Assembly (NCBI RefSeq): GCF_900110855.1
Contig: NZ_FOFA01000008.1
Location: 130,521-194,520 of the forward strand
DNA: 64,000 nt
Source of the DNA: Microlunatus flavus
GTDB taxonomy: Bacteria > Actinomycetota > Actinomycetes > Propionibacteriales > Propionibacteriaceae
Reading direction: 5' to 3'
Position 1 is the first letter of the stretch, and every line of letters starts with the position of its first letter. Below are positions 8,487 through 16,726 of this stretch, piece by piece. Under the pieces are notes generated by a model. The model searched no databases, was not told the origin of the DNA, and saw only the letters and a list, made by a program, of their open reading frames with translations. The position numbers and the translations under genes were made by a program.

Positions 8487-8591
8487 TTCGACGAGCTCAG
8501 GGAGCGTTCCTCCTTCGACGAGCTCAGGGAGCGTTCCTCCCTCGACGAGCTCCGGGAGCGCGGCCCTCCGACGAGCTCAGGAGCGTCCTCC
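8487..8591 (+). repeat. Four tandem copies of a ~27-bp REP-like unit
   Basis: Units begin at 8487, 8514, 8541 and 8570. Each is built on the core TCGACGAGCTCAGGGAGCG followed by a TCCTCC-type tail. The first two are identical and the last two are diverged or shortened. The core is close to the CTGAGCCTGTCGAA-type dispersed repeats of actinobacterial and other high-GC genomes; a related copy lies at 26066-26085. The array occupies the gap between the His-rich gene and the zinc operon promoter. Confidence 0.75.
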
Positions 8592-8612
8592 TGGACCGAC
8601 CGCGTACGCTTT

Positions 8613-8627
8613 TGACAATCGTTTTCA
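8613..8627. promoter_or_regulatory. Zur box upstream of znu operon
   Basis: TGACAATCGTTTTCA is a near-palindromic match to the actinobacterial Zur consensus (TGAAAATnnTTTTCA type). It lies 54 bp before the zinc lipoprotein gene, in a short AT-rich patch. The operon it precedes ends with a Zur-family gene, so this should be the zinc-repression operator. Confidence 0.85.
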
Positions 8628-8681
8628 ATTTCACTAGCGTCCACCGCGTCGTCCTGCTCCGCCGGAAGGTCCACCACCGCC

Positions 8682-9599
8682 ATGCGCCGCCTGCTCGTCC
8701 CCGCCCTGCCCGCCGCCGCCCTGCTCCTCGGGCTGACGGCCTGCTCGGGTGCGGCGGCCCCCGCCCCCGGAACCTCCGCGGCCGGCGGAACCGTCGCGGT
8801 CGTCGCGTCCACGAACGTGTACGGCGACATCGTCAAGGCGGTCGGCGGCGACGCGGTCGAGGTGACGTCGATCATCGACGACCCGAGCCAGGACCCGCAC
8901 GAGTACACGGCGAACGCGCGCACGCAGCTCGCGCTGACCAAGGCGCAGCTGGTCGTCGAGAACGGCGGGGGCTACGACGACTTCGTCGGCACGATGCTGT
9001 CGGCGACCACCGCCACGCCGCGCGTCGTGAACGTCGCCGACGTGTCCGGCTACGACCAGAAGCCTGCGCAGGGCGAGTTCAACGAGCACCTGTGGTACGA
9101 CTTCCCGACCATGGTCAAGCTCACCGACCAGCTGAGCCGGGACCTCTCGACGCTCGCGCCGGACCGGGCGCAGACGTTCAGCGCCAACGCGGCGGCCTTC
9201 ACCGCCAAGCTGGACGGGCTGGAGAAGACCGAGGCCACGCTCGCCGAGGCGCACCGCGGCGTCGGCGTCGCCATCACCGAGCCCGTCCCCCTGTACCTGC
9301 TCGACGCCTCCGGGCTCGTGGACCGCACGCCGGAGCAGTTCAGCGAGGCGGTCGAGGAGGGCAGCGACGTGCCGGCGGGGGTGCTGCAGGAGACGCTGGC
9401 GTTGTTCAGCGGCAAGAAGGTGGGCCTGCTCGCGTACAACGAGCAGACCACCGGGCCGCAGACCGAGGCGGTGCTCGCGGCCGCCAAGGCCAACGGCGTC
9501 CCCGTGGTCGGGATGACCGAGACGCTGCCCGCGGGCAAGGACTACGTCGGGTGGATGCAGGGCAACCTCGACGCGGTCGGGAGCGCGCTGCAGGGATGA
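8682..9599 (+). CDS. znuA: Zinc ABC transporter substrate-binding lipoprotein
   Basis: Extracytoplasmic zinc-binding protein, 305 aa, family 9 (ZnuA/AztC). The signal ends in lipobox LTAC (Cys21). Likely zinc ligands are His73 in DPSQDPHEYT and His136 in FNEHLWYD; further ligands lie in the C-terminal lobe. There is no long His/Asp-rich loop of the E. coli ZnuA type; the separate His-rich peptide upstream may supply that function. It is the first gene of the operon and its stop overlaps the ATPase start. Confidence 0.92.
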   Translation: MRRLLVPALPAAALLLGLTACSGAAAPAPGTSAAGGTVAVVASTNVYGDIVKAVGGDAVEVTSIIDDPSQDPHEYTANARTQLALTKAQLVVENGGGYDDFVGTMLSATTATPRVVNVADVSGYDQKPAQGEFNEHLWYDFPTMVKLTDQLSRDLSTLAPDRAQTFSANAAAFTAKLDGLEKTEATLAEAHRGVGVAITEPVPLYLLDASGLVDRTPEQFSEAVEEGSDVPAGVLQETLALFSGKKVGLLAYNEQTTGPQTEAVLAAAKANGVPVVGMTETLPAGKDYVGWMQGNLDAVGSALQG

Positions 9600-10498
9600 A
9601 CGGGGCCGGGGCAGCGGGGGACGGGCAGGTGATGATGGGCGCCATGACGTCGTCGGCACCGGGGCGGGCCGACGTGTCCGCGCCGCGGCCGGTGCTGTCG
9701 ATCAGGGACGCGGCGCTGGGCTACGGCGACCGCCTGCTGTGGTCGGGGCTGACCCTCGACGTGCCGGCGGGCGAGTTCGTGGCGATCCTCGGGCCCAACG
9801 GTTCGGGCAAGACCAGCCTGCTGCGCGCGGTCCTCGGCACGCAGCCGCTGACCAGCGGTTCGATCGAGATCCTCGGCGAACCCGTCCGGCGCGGGCACCG
9901 CTCGGTGGGCTACGTGCCCCAGCAGCACCTCGCCGACCGCGGCACCCCGCTGCGCGCGCGGGACTTCCTGGCCCTGGGCATCGACGGCGACCGTTTCGGC
10001 CTGCCGCTGCCCAGCGCCGACCGGCGCCGCCGCGTCGACGCGATGCTCGACACAGTCCACGCCCGCGCCTTCGCCCGTACGCGCATCGGCAGCCTGTCGG
10101 GCGGAGAGCAGCAGCGGCTGCGGATCGGGCAGGCGCTCATCGGCGACTCGCGGCTGCTGCTGTGCGACGAGCCGCTCATCTCGCTCGACCTCAACCAGCA
10201 ACGCGCGGTCAGCGACCTCATCGACGCCAGCCGCCGCGACCAGGGGCGCGCGGTGCTGATGATCACCCACGACGTGAACCCGGTGCTCGACATGGTCGAC
10301 CGCGTCGTCTACCTCGCCAACGGGCAGGCGCTCGTCGGTTCCGTGGACGACGTCTTCACCTCCGAGGTGCTCAGCGACCTCTACCGGACGCCGGTCGAGG
10401 TGGTTCGCGCACGCGGACGGATCATCGTGGTCGGCCTGCCCGACCACGCCCACGAGGGGCACGAGCACGCGCCCCACCACGACGGGACCGAGCACTGA
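9596..10498 (+). CDS. znuC: Zinc ABC transporter ATP-binding protein
   Basis: ATPase of the zinc importer, about 300 aa. It shows Walker A GPNGSGKT, Q-loop VPQQHLAD, signature LSGGEQQR, Walker B LLLCDEPLISLD and switch THD. The C-terminus is His-rich (EGHEHAPHHDGTEH), a common metal-sensing or buffering tail in this family. The start at 9596 gives the 4-base ATGA overlap with znuA; in-frame ATGs at 9632 and 9644 are alternatives, and 9632 has a GGCAGGTG-like ribosome-binding site. Confidence 0.93.
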   Translation: MNGAGAAGDGQVMMGAMTSSAPGRADVSAPRPVLSIRDAALGYGDRLLWSGLTLDVPAGEFVAILGPNGSGKTSLLRAVLGTQPLTSGSIEILGEPVRRGHRSVGYVPQQHLADRGTPLRARDFLALGIDGDRFGLPLPSADRRRRVDAMLDTVHARAFARTRIGSLSGGEQQRLRIGQALIGDSRLLLCDEPLISLDLNQQRAVSDLIDASRRDQGRAVLMITHDVNPVLDMVDRVVYLANGQALVGSVDDVFTSEVLSDLYRTPVEVVRARGRIIVVGLPDHAHEGHEHAPHHDGTEH

Positions 10499-11382
10499 TG
10501 CACCTCGCCGACGTCTGGTCGCAGCTGTTCTCCTTCCAGGGGTACGGCGAGCTGCTCGCGCTCGTCCGGAACTCCGTCCTCGCCGGCGCGGTCCTCGGGC
10601 TGACCGGCGGCCTGGTCGGGGTGTTCGTCATGGCGCGCGACCTGGCCTTCGCGGTGCACGCGATCAGCGAGCTGTCCTTCGCCGGCGCCGCGGCCGGGCT
10701 GCTGCTCGGCATCGGCGTCGTGCAGGGCTCGCTGGCGGGTTCGCTGGCCGCGGCGCTGCTCATCGGCGTCCTGGGCAGCCGCGCCCGCAACCGGAACTCG
10801 ATCATCGCCGTCCTCATGCCCTTCGGGCTGGGGCTCGGCATCCTCTGCCTGTCGCTCTACTCCGGCCGCGCGGCGAACAAGTTCGGCCTGCTCACCGGCC
10901 AGATCGTCGCCGTGGACAACCCGCGGCTCACCGCGCTGCTCGTCATCTGCGGCATCGTCGTCGTCGCGCTGCTGCTGGTCTGGCGCCCGCTGATGTTCGT
11001 CAGCATCGACCCGCAGGTCGCCGAGGCGCGCGGGGTGCCCGCGGTCGCGCTGTCGATCGTGTTCATGGTGCTGCTCGGGATGGCGGTCGCGGTGTCGGTG
11101 CAGATCGTCGGGTCCCTGCTGGTCCTCTCCGTGCTCGTGACGCCGGCGGCCGCGGCCCTGCGCCTGTCGGCCTCGCCCGTGCTCGTCCCCGTGCTGTCCA
11201 CCGTCTTCGCCGTCGTGTCGATGGTCGGCGGCATCCTGCTGGCGCTGGGCAGCTCGATCCCGATCAGCCCGTACGTGACGACGCTGTCCTTCCTGATCTA
11301 CGTGGTCTGCCGGATCGTGGGCGGCGTACGGGACCGACGACTCCCGCGGGCACCCCGGCTGGCCACGGAGGTGGCGTCCTGA
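10498..11382 (+). CDS. znuB: Zinc ABC transporter permease
   Basis: Family-3 (ZnuB/MntB) metal permease, 294 aa with about eight hydrophobic helices. The N-terminus MHLADVWSQLFSFQGYGELL matches actinobacterial zinc permeases. The start overlaps the ATPase stop by one base (TGATG), and its own stop overlaps the zur start the same way. Confidence 0.93.
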   Translation: MHLADVWSQLFSFQGYGELLALVRNSVLAGAVLGLTGGLVGVFVMARDLAFAVHAISELSFAGAAAGLLLGIGVVQGSLAGSLAAALLIGVLGSRARNRNSIIAVLMPFGLGLGILCLSLYSGRAANKFGLLTGQIVAVDNPRLTALLVICGIVVVALLLVWRPLMFVSIDPQVAEARGVPAVALSIVFMVLLGMAVAVSVQIVGSLLVLSVLVTPAAAALRLSASPVLVPVLSTVFAVVSMVGGILLALGSSIPISPYVTTLSFLIYVVCRIVGGVRDRRLPRAPRLATEVAS

Positions 11383-11810
11383 TGGCTCGTACGCCGCAAC
11401 GCACCACCCGGCAGCGGACCGCGGTCGGCGAGCTGCTGCGCCGGACGTCGGAGTTCCGCACGGCCGCGCAGATCCACGACGACCTGCGCCACGCGGGCGA
11501 GGACATCGGCCTGACGACCGTCTACCGGACCCTGCAGCTGATGGTCGAGGCCGAGCAGCTCGACGCGATCCGGACCGACGACGGCGAGACCGCGTACCGG
11601 CGCTGCTCCACCGGCCACCACCACCACCTCGTCTGCCGCGGCTGCGGCCGGACGGTCGAGGTCGAGGGCCCGGCCATCGAGACCTGGACCGACCAGGTCG
11701 CGGCCGAGCACGGCTTCACCGAGGTGGAGCACCAGCTGGAGATCTTCGGGCTCTGCGGAGATTGCGCGCGTCCTCAGTCCTCGCTCCGCTCGGACGCGGA
11801 TCCTGCTTGA
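11382..11810 (+). CDS. zur: Fur-family zinc uptake regulator
   Basis: Zinc-dependent repressor of 142 aa. The N-terminal winged helix contains the recognition segment LTTVYRTLQLM. The C-terminal dimerisation domain has HHHHLVCRGCG and a second CGDC pair for structural zinc. Ending a zinc transport operon that carries a Zur box identifies it as Zur rather than Fur, and implies autoregulation. About ten residues after CARPQ are non-conserved. Confidence 0.93.
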   Translation: MARTPQRTTRQRTAVGELLRRTSEFRTAAQIHDDLRHAGEDIGLTTVYRTLQLMVEAEQLDAIRTDDGETAYRRCSTGHHHHLVCRGCGRTVEVEGPAIETWTDQVAAEHGFTEVEHQLEIFGLCGDCARPQSSLRSDADPA

Positions 11811-11851
11811 ACCCTCCGCCGTGGTCGGGTCGGGGGACGGTTCAGCGCTCC

Positions 11852-12427
11852 CTACAGGTTCCCCCGCACGAAGCCGAGGTGCGAGCGGCTCGGCGTCGGG
11901 CCGCGCTGGCCCTGGTAGCGGGAGCCGTAGACGGCCGAGCCGTACGGGTGCTCGGCCGGTGAGGTGAGCCGGAAGAAGCAGAGCTGACCGATCTTCATCC
12001 CCGGCCAGAGCTTGATCGGCAGGGTGGCGACGTTGGAGAGCTCGAGCGTCACGTGGCCGGAGAAGCCCGGGTCGATGAACCCGGCCGTGGCGTGCGTGAG
12101 GAGCCCGAGCCGGCCCAGCGACGACTTGCCCTCCACCCGCGCCGCGACGTCGTCGGGCAGGGTCACGACCTCGTAGATCGAACCGAGCGCGAACTCGCCG
12201 GGGTGGAGGATGAACGGCTCGTCGCCCTCGACCTCGACCGCCCGGGTCAGCTCGGCCTGTTCCTCCGCCGGGTCGATGTGCGGGTAGCGGTGGTTCTCGA
12301 AGACGCGGAAGTAGCGGTCGAGCCGCACGTCGATGCTCGACGGCTGGACCAGGCCCTCGTCGTACGGCTCGAGCCCGATCCGTCCGGCCTCGACCTGGGC
12401 GCGGATGTCGCGGTCGCTGAGCAGCAT
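11852..12427 (-). CDS. dcd: dCTP deaminase, probably bifunctional (dUMP-forming)
   Basis: Converts dCTP towards dUMP for thymidylate synthesis. The 191-aa protein begins [12 protein letters not shown] and contains the substrate-binding motif [17 protein letters not shown] and the [16 protein letters not shown] block with catalytic Glu. The length and sequence match the actinobacterial bifunctional deaminase/dUTPase form. It is convergent with zur and sits downstream of the RDD-FHA gene on the same strand. Confidence 0.95.
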   Translation of the reverse strand: MLLSDRDIRAQVEAGRIGLEPYDEGLVQPSSIDVRLDRYFRVFENHRYPHIDPAEEQAELTRAVEVEGDEPFILHPGEFALGSIYEVVTLPDDVAARVEGKSSLGRLGLLTHATAGFIDPGFSGHVTLELSNVATLPIKLWPGMKIGQLCFFRLTSPAEHPYGSAVYGSRYQGQRGPTPSRSHLGFVRGNL

Positions 12428-12460
12428 GGGCGCGACCCTATCCGTCGGCGCGGCCCGGTC

Positions 12461-12478
12461 CCCTCCAAGGCGGGAGGG
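12461..12478 (-). terminator. Small hairpin after the RDD-FHA gene
   Basis: CCCTCC (12461-12466) and GGAGGG (12473-12478) form a 6-bp stem with a 6-nt loop directly after the RDD-FHA stop codon, before the dcd start. It is short, so only a weak terminator call. Confidence 0.35.
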
Positions 12479-12479
12479 T

Positions 12480-13523
12480 TCAGCGGCCGTCGCGGCGGAT
12501 GCGCACCCAGTGGTCGCCGATGGAGACCACGGAACCCTCGCTCACCGGCACGGCGTGGAACGCACCGGCCCGCACGGCGGTCTGCCCGGGCGCGGTGATC
12601 GTCGAACCGTTCGTCGACCCGCGGTCGACCACGAACAGCCCGGCGTCGTCGACGCCGAGGGCCAGGTGGGTCTTGGAGACCGTGCGCGACTCGTCGGACA
12701 GCTTGACCAGCTCCGCGTCGGTCTCCCCCTCCTCCGGCTGCGGGTTGCGCCCCAGCAGCACCAGGCCGCGGACCGGGATCTCCCGCCCGTCGTCGAGCTC
12801 GGCGACCCAGCCCTGCAGGATCGTGCGACGCGCGCCCTCCGTGCCGGCGGCCCGGGTCTGCTGGTCGCCCCCGACGAGGGCGGGGTCGGCCGCGAGCGGC
12901 GCGAGCTCGGGGCCGACGGCGGGATCACCGGCCACCGGCGACGCCACGGGAGCGGGCGACGGCGCGACCTGGCCCGCCGGCTCCGGGCGGGACCCCCCGG
13001 CCGAGCCGGACGGCTGCGCGGCCGCAGGACGCCGGGTGCCCGCCGGCTTGCGCGGCGCGAGGGGGCGCTCGCGGATGACGACGGACGTGGCGGCCCGGTC
13101 GTGCCAGCCCTGGTGGCGCGGGCTGGTCAGCAGCGAGACGAGCAGGAGCAGCAGGCCGATCCCCGTCGCGCTGAGCGCGGCGAAGACGAGCCAGCGCACG
13201 AACACGCGACCCCAGCCGACCGGGCGGCCGTCGAAGAAGCCGACGAGCTGCAGCTTGACCAGCCGCATGCCCGGCGTCGCGGCCCGCGTCGCGAGCTGCT
13301 GCCAGCACACGCCGGCCCAGGCGAGCGCGACCAGCGCCCCGATGACGACGAGGGCGACGCCGGCGCCGCCCCGGCCCTGCCCCAGCCCGACGAGGACGCC
13401 GGCGACGGCGGGGATCAGCGAGTCGAGGACGTAGGCCAGGAACCGCTGGCCGAGCGGGCCGACGCGGACGCCAGGAGGCAGACCGGTGTCCCGGGCCGGC
13501 GCTGGTGGTCGTGCGGCTTCCAT
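12480..13523 (-). CDS. RDD-family membrane protein with C-terminal FHA domain
   Basis: Membrane-anchored phosphothreonine-reader of 347 aa. Residues about 20-170 form an RDD domain ([15 protein letters not shown] start) with about three or four hydrophobic helices. A Pro/Ala-rich linker follows, then an FHA domain at about 245-345 with the family landmarks GR (LLGRNP), SKTH and STNGS. The start at 13523 has a strong GGAGGGAG ribosome-binding site, unlike an ATG further upstream. A second FHA gene lies just upstream on the same strand. The pair suggests a Ser/Thr-kinase signalling output, but no kinase is in the window. Confidence 0.88.
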   Translation of the reverse strand: MEAARPPAPARDTGLPPGVRVGPLGQRFLAYVLDSLIPAVAGVLVGLGQGRGGAGVALVVIGALVALAWAGVCWQQLATRAATPGMRLVKLQLVGFFDGRPVGWGRVFVRWLVFAALSATGIGLLLLLVSLLTSPRHQGWHDRAATSVVIRERPLAPRKPAGTRRPAAAQPSGSAGGSRPEPAGQVAPSPAPVASPVAGDPAVGPELAPLAADPALVGGDQQTRAAGTEGARRTILQGWVAELDDGREIPVRGLVLLGRNPQPEEGETDAELVKLSDESRTVSKTHLALGVDDAGLFVVDRGSTNGSTITAPGQTAVRAGAFHAVPVSEGSVVSIGDHWVRIRRDGR

Positions 13524-13616
13524 GGAGCTCCCTCCGGCAGGTCCGTCGCGGGACCGCACAGGTCGTGGGCCGCACCGTACTTCTCGGTGCGACCTGGTCG
13601 GGGGGTGAGCACCACG

Positions 13617-14864
13617 CTACTGCGGGAAGTCGATCAACACCGAAACGCCGTCCGCCAGCTCGACGGAGGTGCCCAGCTCGACCACGGCGGTCTCCCCCGA
13701 GCCCATCGCCCGCGTCGAGGAGTCCGGCAGGACGAGGAGGGTGCCGTTCGTCGAGTGGAGGTCGGTCACGCCGACGTCCCAGCCGGAGGCGAAGACCTCG
13801 AGGTGCGTACGGCTGATGTCGTGGCTCGGGCTCGTCACGGTGAGCAGCCCCGGGTCGGGCACGCGGGCCCGGTCGCGTGCGGGCGCCCGGCCGATGAGCA
13901 CGGAACCGACCACCTCCGCCGTCTCGCCGTTGCTCGCCCGCAGCACGGCGAGGACGGGCACCGGCACGCGCCGCGGCGGCTGGGTGGCGACGAGGGCGGT
14001 GCAGACGCGGCAGCGGCCCGAGCCGGGAGGGTTCGGGTGGCCCCAGGGGCAGAAGACGGCCTCCACGGTCGGCTCGGACGCCGGGGCCTCCGGGACGTCG
14101 TCCAGGGGGAGCTCCGCGACCGCCACCCAGCGGGTGTCGGCGAGCTCGTGCTCGGTGCGGGAGGTGAGGTCGGGCTGGTCGGCGGCCTGCTCCGGAGCGT
14201 CGTCCGGGACGAGGTCCGGGACGTACGCCGCGGTCGGCGCCTCGTCCCCGGCGCCGGCCACGAAGCCGGCCCCGCCGCCCTCGGTCGCGTCGCCACCCGT
14301 CGCGTCGGTCTCGCTCTCGGGCTCGGTCTCGGGCTCGGTCTCGTCGGTCTCCTCACCGCGCTGCGCGTCCGGCCCGGGCTCGCTCTGCGGCGAGGTGAGC
14401 GCGGCCTCGTCGGTCGCGTCGAGGAACACGGACGAGACGCCCACGGCGCCGACGACGAGCGGCAGCGGGAAGGAGCCCTCGGGCCGCTGCGTGGGCAGCT
14501 GCACCTGGACCTGCCGGAGCGTGCCCAGGCCGGTCTCGACCCAGGTCTGCACGCCCTCCCCCGTCGCGACCACGTCGCCGCTCTCGGCGTCGACGACCGA
14601 CACCGCGCCGCGGACGAGCGAGCGCATGCCGTCCGGGCCCCAGAAGAAGGCGGCGAAGCTCGGCATGGTGTCGATGCGGTACCAGGCGAGCCGGGCGGCG
14701 AGGTCGCCGATGGAGTCCGCGGCCACGACCTCGCCCCACAGCGTCTCGACGAGGTCGGACCAGCTCGCGTCGGCCGGCTCGAGGACGACGGCGGCCGCGG
14801 GACCGCAGAGGAGCAACCAGGGGCCGGGCGTGTAGGTGGCGCGCCAGCGTCCGAGCTGCGTCAT
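13617..14864 (-). CDS. FHA-domain protein with central zinc-ribbon-like motif
   Basis: Cytoplasmic protein of 415 aa. The N-terminal ~130 residues (MTQLGRWRATYTPGPWLLLC) form a globular domain I cannot name. The middle is highly acidic (runs of Glu, Thr and Asp). A Cys/His cluster, FCPWGHPNPPGSGRCRVC, resembles a zinc ribbon. The last ~110 residues are an FHA domain with LIGRAP, SRTH and STNGT. It is probably co-transcribed with the RDD-FHA gene 93 bp downstream. FHA proteins bind phospho-threonine peptides; the partner is unknown. Confidence 0.85.
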   Translation of the reverse strand: MTQLGRWRATYTPGPWLLLCGPAAAVVLEPADASWSDLVETLWGEVVAADSIGDLAARLAWYRIDTMPSFAAFFWGPDGMRSLVRGAVSVVDAESGDVVATGEGVQTWVETGLGTLRQVQVQLPTQRPEGSFPLPLVVGAVGVSSVFLDATDEAALTSPQSEPGPDAQRGEETDETEPETEPESETDATGGDATEGGGAGFVAGAGDEAPTAAYVPDLVPDDAPEQAADQPDLTSRTEHELADTRWVAVAELPLDDVPEAPASEPTVEAVFCPWGHPNPPGSGRCRVCTALVATQPPRRVPVPVLAVLRASNGETAEVVGSVLIGRAPARDRARVPDPGLLTVTSPSHDISRTHLEVFASGWDVGVTDLHSTNGTLLVLPDSSTRAMGSGETAVVELGTSVELADGVSVLIDFPQ

Positions 14865-14947
14865 GGCCGTCCTCCTGCGCGTGCGCCGCGTCCACCCGGG
14901 CGCGGCCGATGCGCATCGTAACCGCCGCCTGCGTAGCGTCGGGCCCC

Positions 14948-15709
14948 GTGAGGGAGCGCGCACTGGTCTTCGGCACCGTGGCGGACGCGTACGAGGAGCA
15001 CCGGCTCGGCTACCCGGACGCGGTCGCCGACCTCGTGCTCGGCTACGCGCGACCGACCGTCGCACGGGCCCTCGAGGTGGGGGCGGGGACCGGCAAGGCC
15101 ACGCGCCTCTTCGCCGGGCGCGGTCCGGCCGTCACCGCCTGCGAGCCGGACCCGGCCATGGGGGCGGTGCTCGCGCGCACGACGCGGGGGCTGCCGGTGG
15201 TCGTCGTGACGTCCACGTTCGAGGGGTTCGCGCTCGAGGGGCCGCCCTTCGACCTGCTGTACGCGGCGTCGGCCTGGCACTGGACGAAGCCGGCGACCCG
15301 CTGGGACCGGACCGCCGCGCTGGTGCGGCCGGGCGGGACGGTGGCGCTGTTCGGCAGCACGGGCACCGAGATCGCCGACCCGGCGCTGGAGGAGGCCGTG
15401 GAGCGCGTGCGCCGCACTGTGCTGCCGGACGAGTCGCTGTGGACCGAGGGCCGGTCGGCGACGGGGATGTGGTGGCCCGGCTCGGAGCTGGAGGCCGACG
15501 ACCGCTTCACCGACGTCGAGCAGCACGACCTGCCGCGCCGCCTGCGCCGTTCGAGGGCCGAGCACCTCGCGCTGCTGGGCACGCTCTCGACCTACCTCCA
15601 GCTGCCCGCCGACGTGCGGCAGCCGCTGCTGGCGCGGATCGGTGAGGAGCTGCCCGACGAGGTCGAGGTGGACGCGGCCGTGCGGCTCCACCTGGCGCGA
15701 CGCCGCTGA
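14948..15709 (+). CDS. Class I SAM-dependent methyltransferase (small-molecule type)
   Basis: A 253-aa methyltransferase with SAM motif I EVGAGTGKATRLF, the acidic motif II residue in CEPDP, and the aromatic pair in ASAWHW seen in the family of UbiE/YcgJ-like enzymes acting on small molecules. The GTG start at 14948 was preferred because the conserved region begins there; an ATG at 14909 would add 13 residues. The gene is monocistronic and divergent from the FHA gene. The substrate is unknown. Confidence 0.82.
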   Translation: MRERALVFGTVADAYEEHRLGYPDAVADLVLGYARPTVARALEVGAGTGKATRLFAGRGPAVTACEPDPAMGAVLARTTRGLPVVVVTSTFEGFALEGPPFDLLYAASAWHWTKPATRWDRTAALVRPGGTVALFGSTGTEIADPALEEAVERVRRTVLPDESLWTEGRSATGMWWPGSELEADDRFTDVEQHDLPRRLRRSRAEHLALLGTLSTYLQLPADVRQPLLARIGEELPDEVEVDAAVRLHLARRR

Positions 15710-15740
15710 GGGTCGCGACCAGACGGGGGACGGCCAGCCG

Positions 15741-16595
15741 TCAGGCCGCGGCCTCCGTCGCCGCGAACTCGCGCTTGGTCGCCTGCCACAGGTCCTCGGT
15801 CGCACCCGGGCGCCAGTAGCCCGACATCGACGTGACCGAGCGCTGCAGCGCCTGCTCCTGGCACAGGAAGCGGCGCAGGTCGCGGACCATGTAGGCGTTG
15901 CCGTGCACGAAGATGCTCAGGCAGCCGTCGGGGATCTCGGCGGCGCGGACCGCCTCGGCCAGGGCCTCGCCGTGCGGCCGCTCGCCGCGCACGACCCAGG
16001 TGACCGTCGTGCCGACCGGGCCGGGGACCGGCTGGTAGCAGTCGTCGCACTCGATCTCGATGAACACGTGCGCCCGGGCCCGGGCGTCGAGCCGCTCGAG
16101 GCTCGCCGCGATCGCGGGCAGGGCCGCCTCGTCGCCGATCAGCAGGTGCGCGTCGGCCTCGGGGTCGGGTGCGAAGGCACCGCCGGGACCGTAGAAGCCG
16201 ATCTCGGCCCCCGGCCGCACGCGGCGCGCCCACGGACCGGCGAGGCCCTCGTCGCCGTGGACGACGAAGTCGATCGCCATCACGTTGGTGGCGGCGTCGT
16301 AGCTGCGGACCGTGTACGTCCGGGTGACCGGCCAGTGCTCGGGGGCCCGCTCGGCCCGGACCCGCTCGGGGTCGAAGGGCCAGGCGTACGGCGCCCCGGC
16401 CGGCGGGAAGAGCAGCTTGACGTAGTGGTCGGTGAAGGGCAGCTCTCGCATGCACGCGAGGTCGGGGCCCGTGAAGAAGACCCGCACCATGGAGGGGCTC
16501 AGCCACTCCGACGAGACGACGGTCGCGCGGCGCACCACACGCTTGCGCTGCGGACGCGCTGCGTCCGCACGCGGCGTGCTCGTGGCTGTCTGCAT
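15741..16595 (-). CDS. Siderophore-interacting protein, FAD/NAD(P)H ferric-siderophore reductase
   Basis: Cytoplasmic reductase releasing iron from imported ferric siderophores, 284 aa. The FAD-binding N-terminal part includes the R-x-Y-[ST] motif as TRTYTVRSYD. The SIP C-terminal NAD(P)H domain includes LLIGDEAALPAIAASLE and the C-terminal GYWRPGATEDLWQ signature. The start codon abuts an iron box, so DtxR/IdeR repression is expected. There is no siderophore transporter next to it. Confidence 0.93.
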   Translation of the reverse strand: MQTATSTPRADAARPQRKRVVRRATVVSSEWLSPSMVRVFFTGPDLACMRELPFTDHYVKLLFPPAGAPYAWPFDPERVRAERAPEHWPVTRTYTVRSYDAATNVMAIDFVVHGDEGLAGPWARRVRPGAEIGFYGPGGAFAPDPEADAHLLIGDEAALPAIAASLERLDARARAHVFIEIECDDCYQPVPGPVGTTVTWVVRGERPHGEALAEAVRAAEIPDGCLSIFVHGNAYMVRDLRRFLCQEQALQRSVTSMSGYWRPGATEDLWQATKREFAATEAAA

Positions 16596-16613
16596 TCTGT
16601 AAGGCTAACCTAA
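16595..16613 (-). promoter_or_regulatory. DtxR/IdeR iron box overlapping the start of the siderophore reductase
   Basis: On the minus strand the 19-mer beginning TTAGGTTAGCCT matches the TTAGGTTAGSCTAACCTAA consensus at 16 of 19 positions. Its last base is the A of the ATG. Such overlap implies a leaderless or very short leader transcript, with repression at the transcription start. Confidence 0.82.
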
Positions 16614-16726
16614 CTCGCTCGTGCCTGCACCATGACCTGGCGCACACGCCCTCCCCGGGGAGAGGCGCCGTCCTGCGGGAGGACCGGTCGCCGACGAGGG
16701 GTGTTCGGAGCCGGGACACTGGGCGG

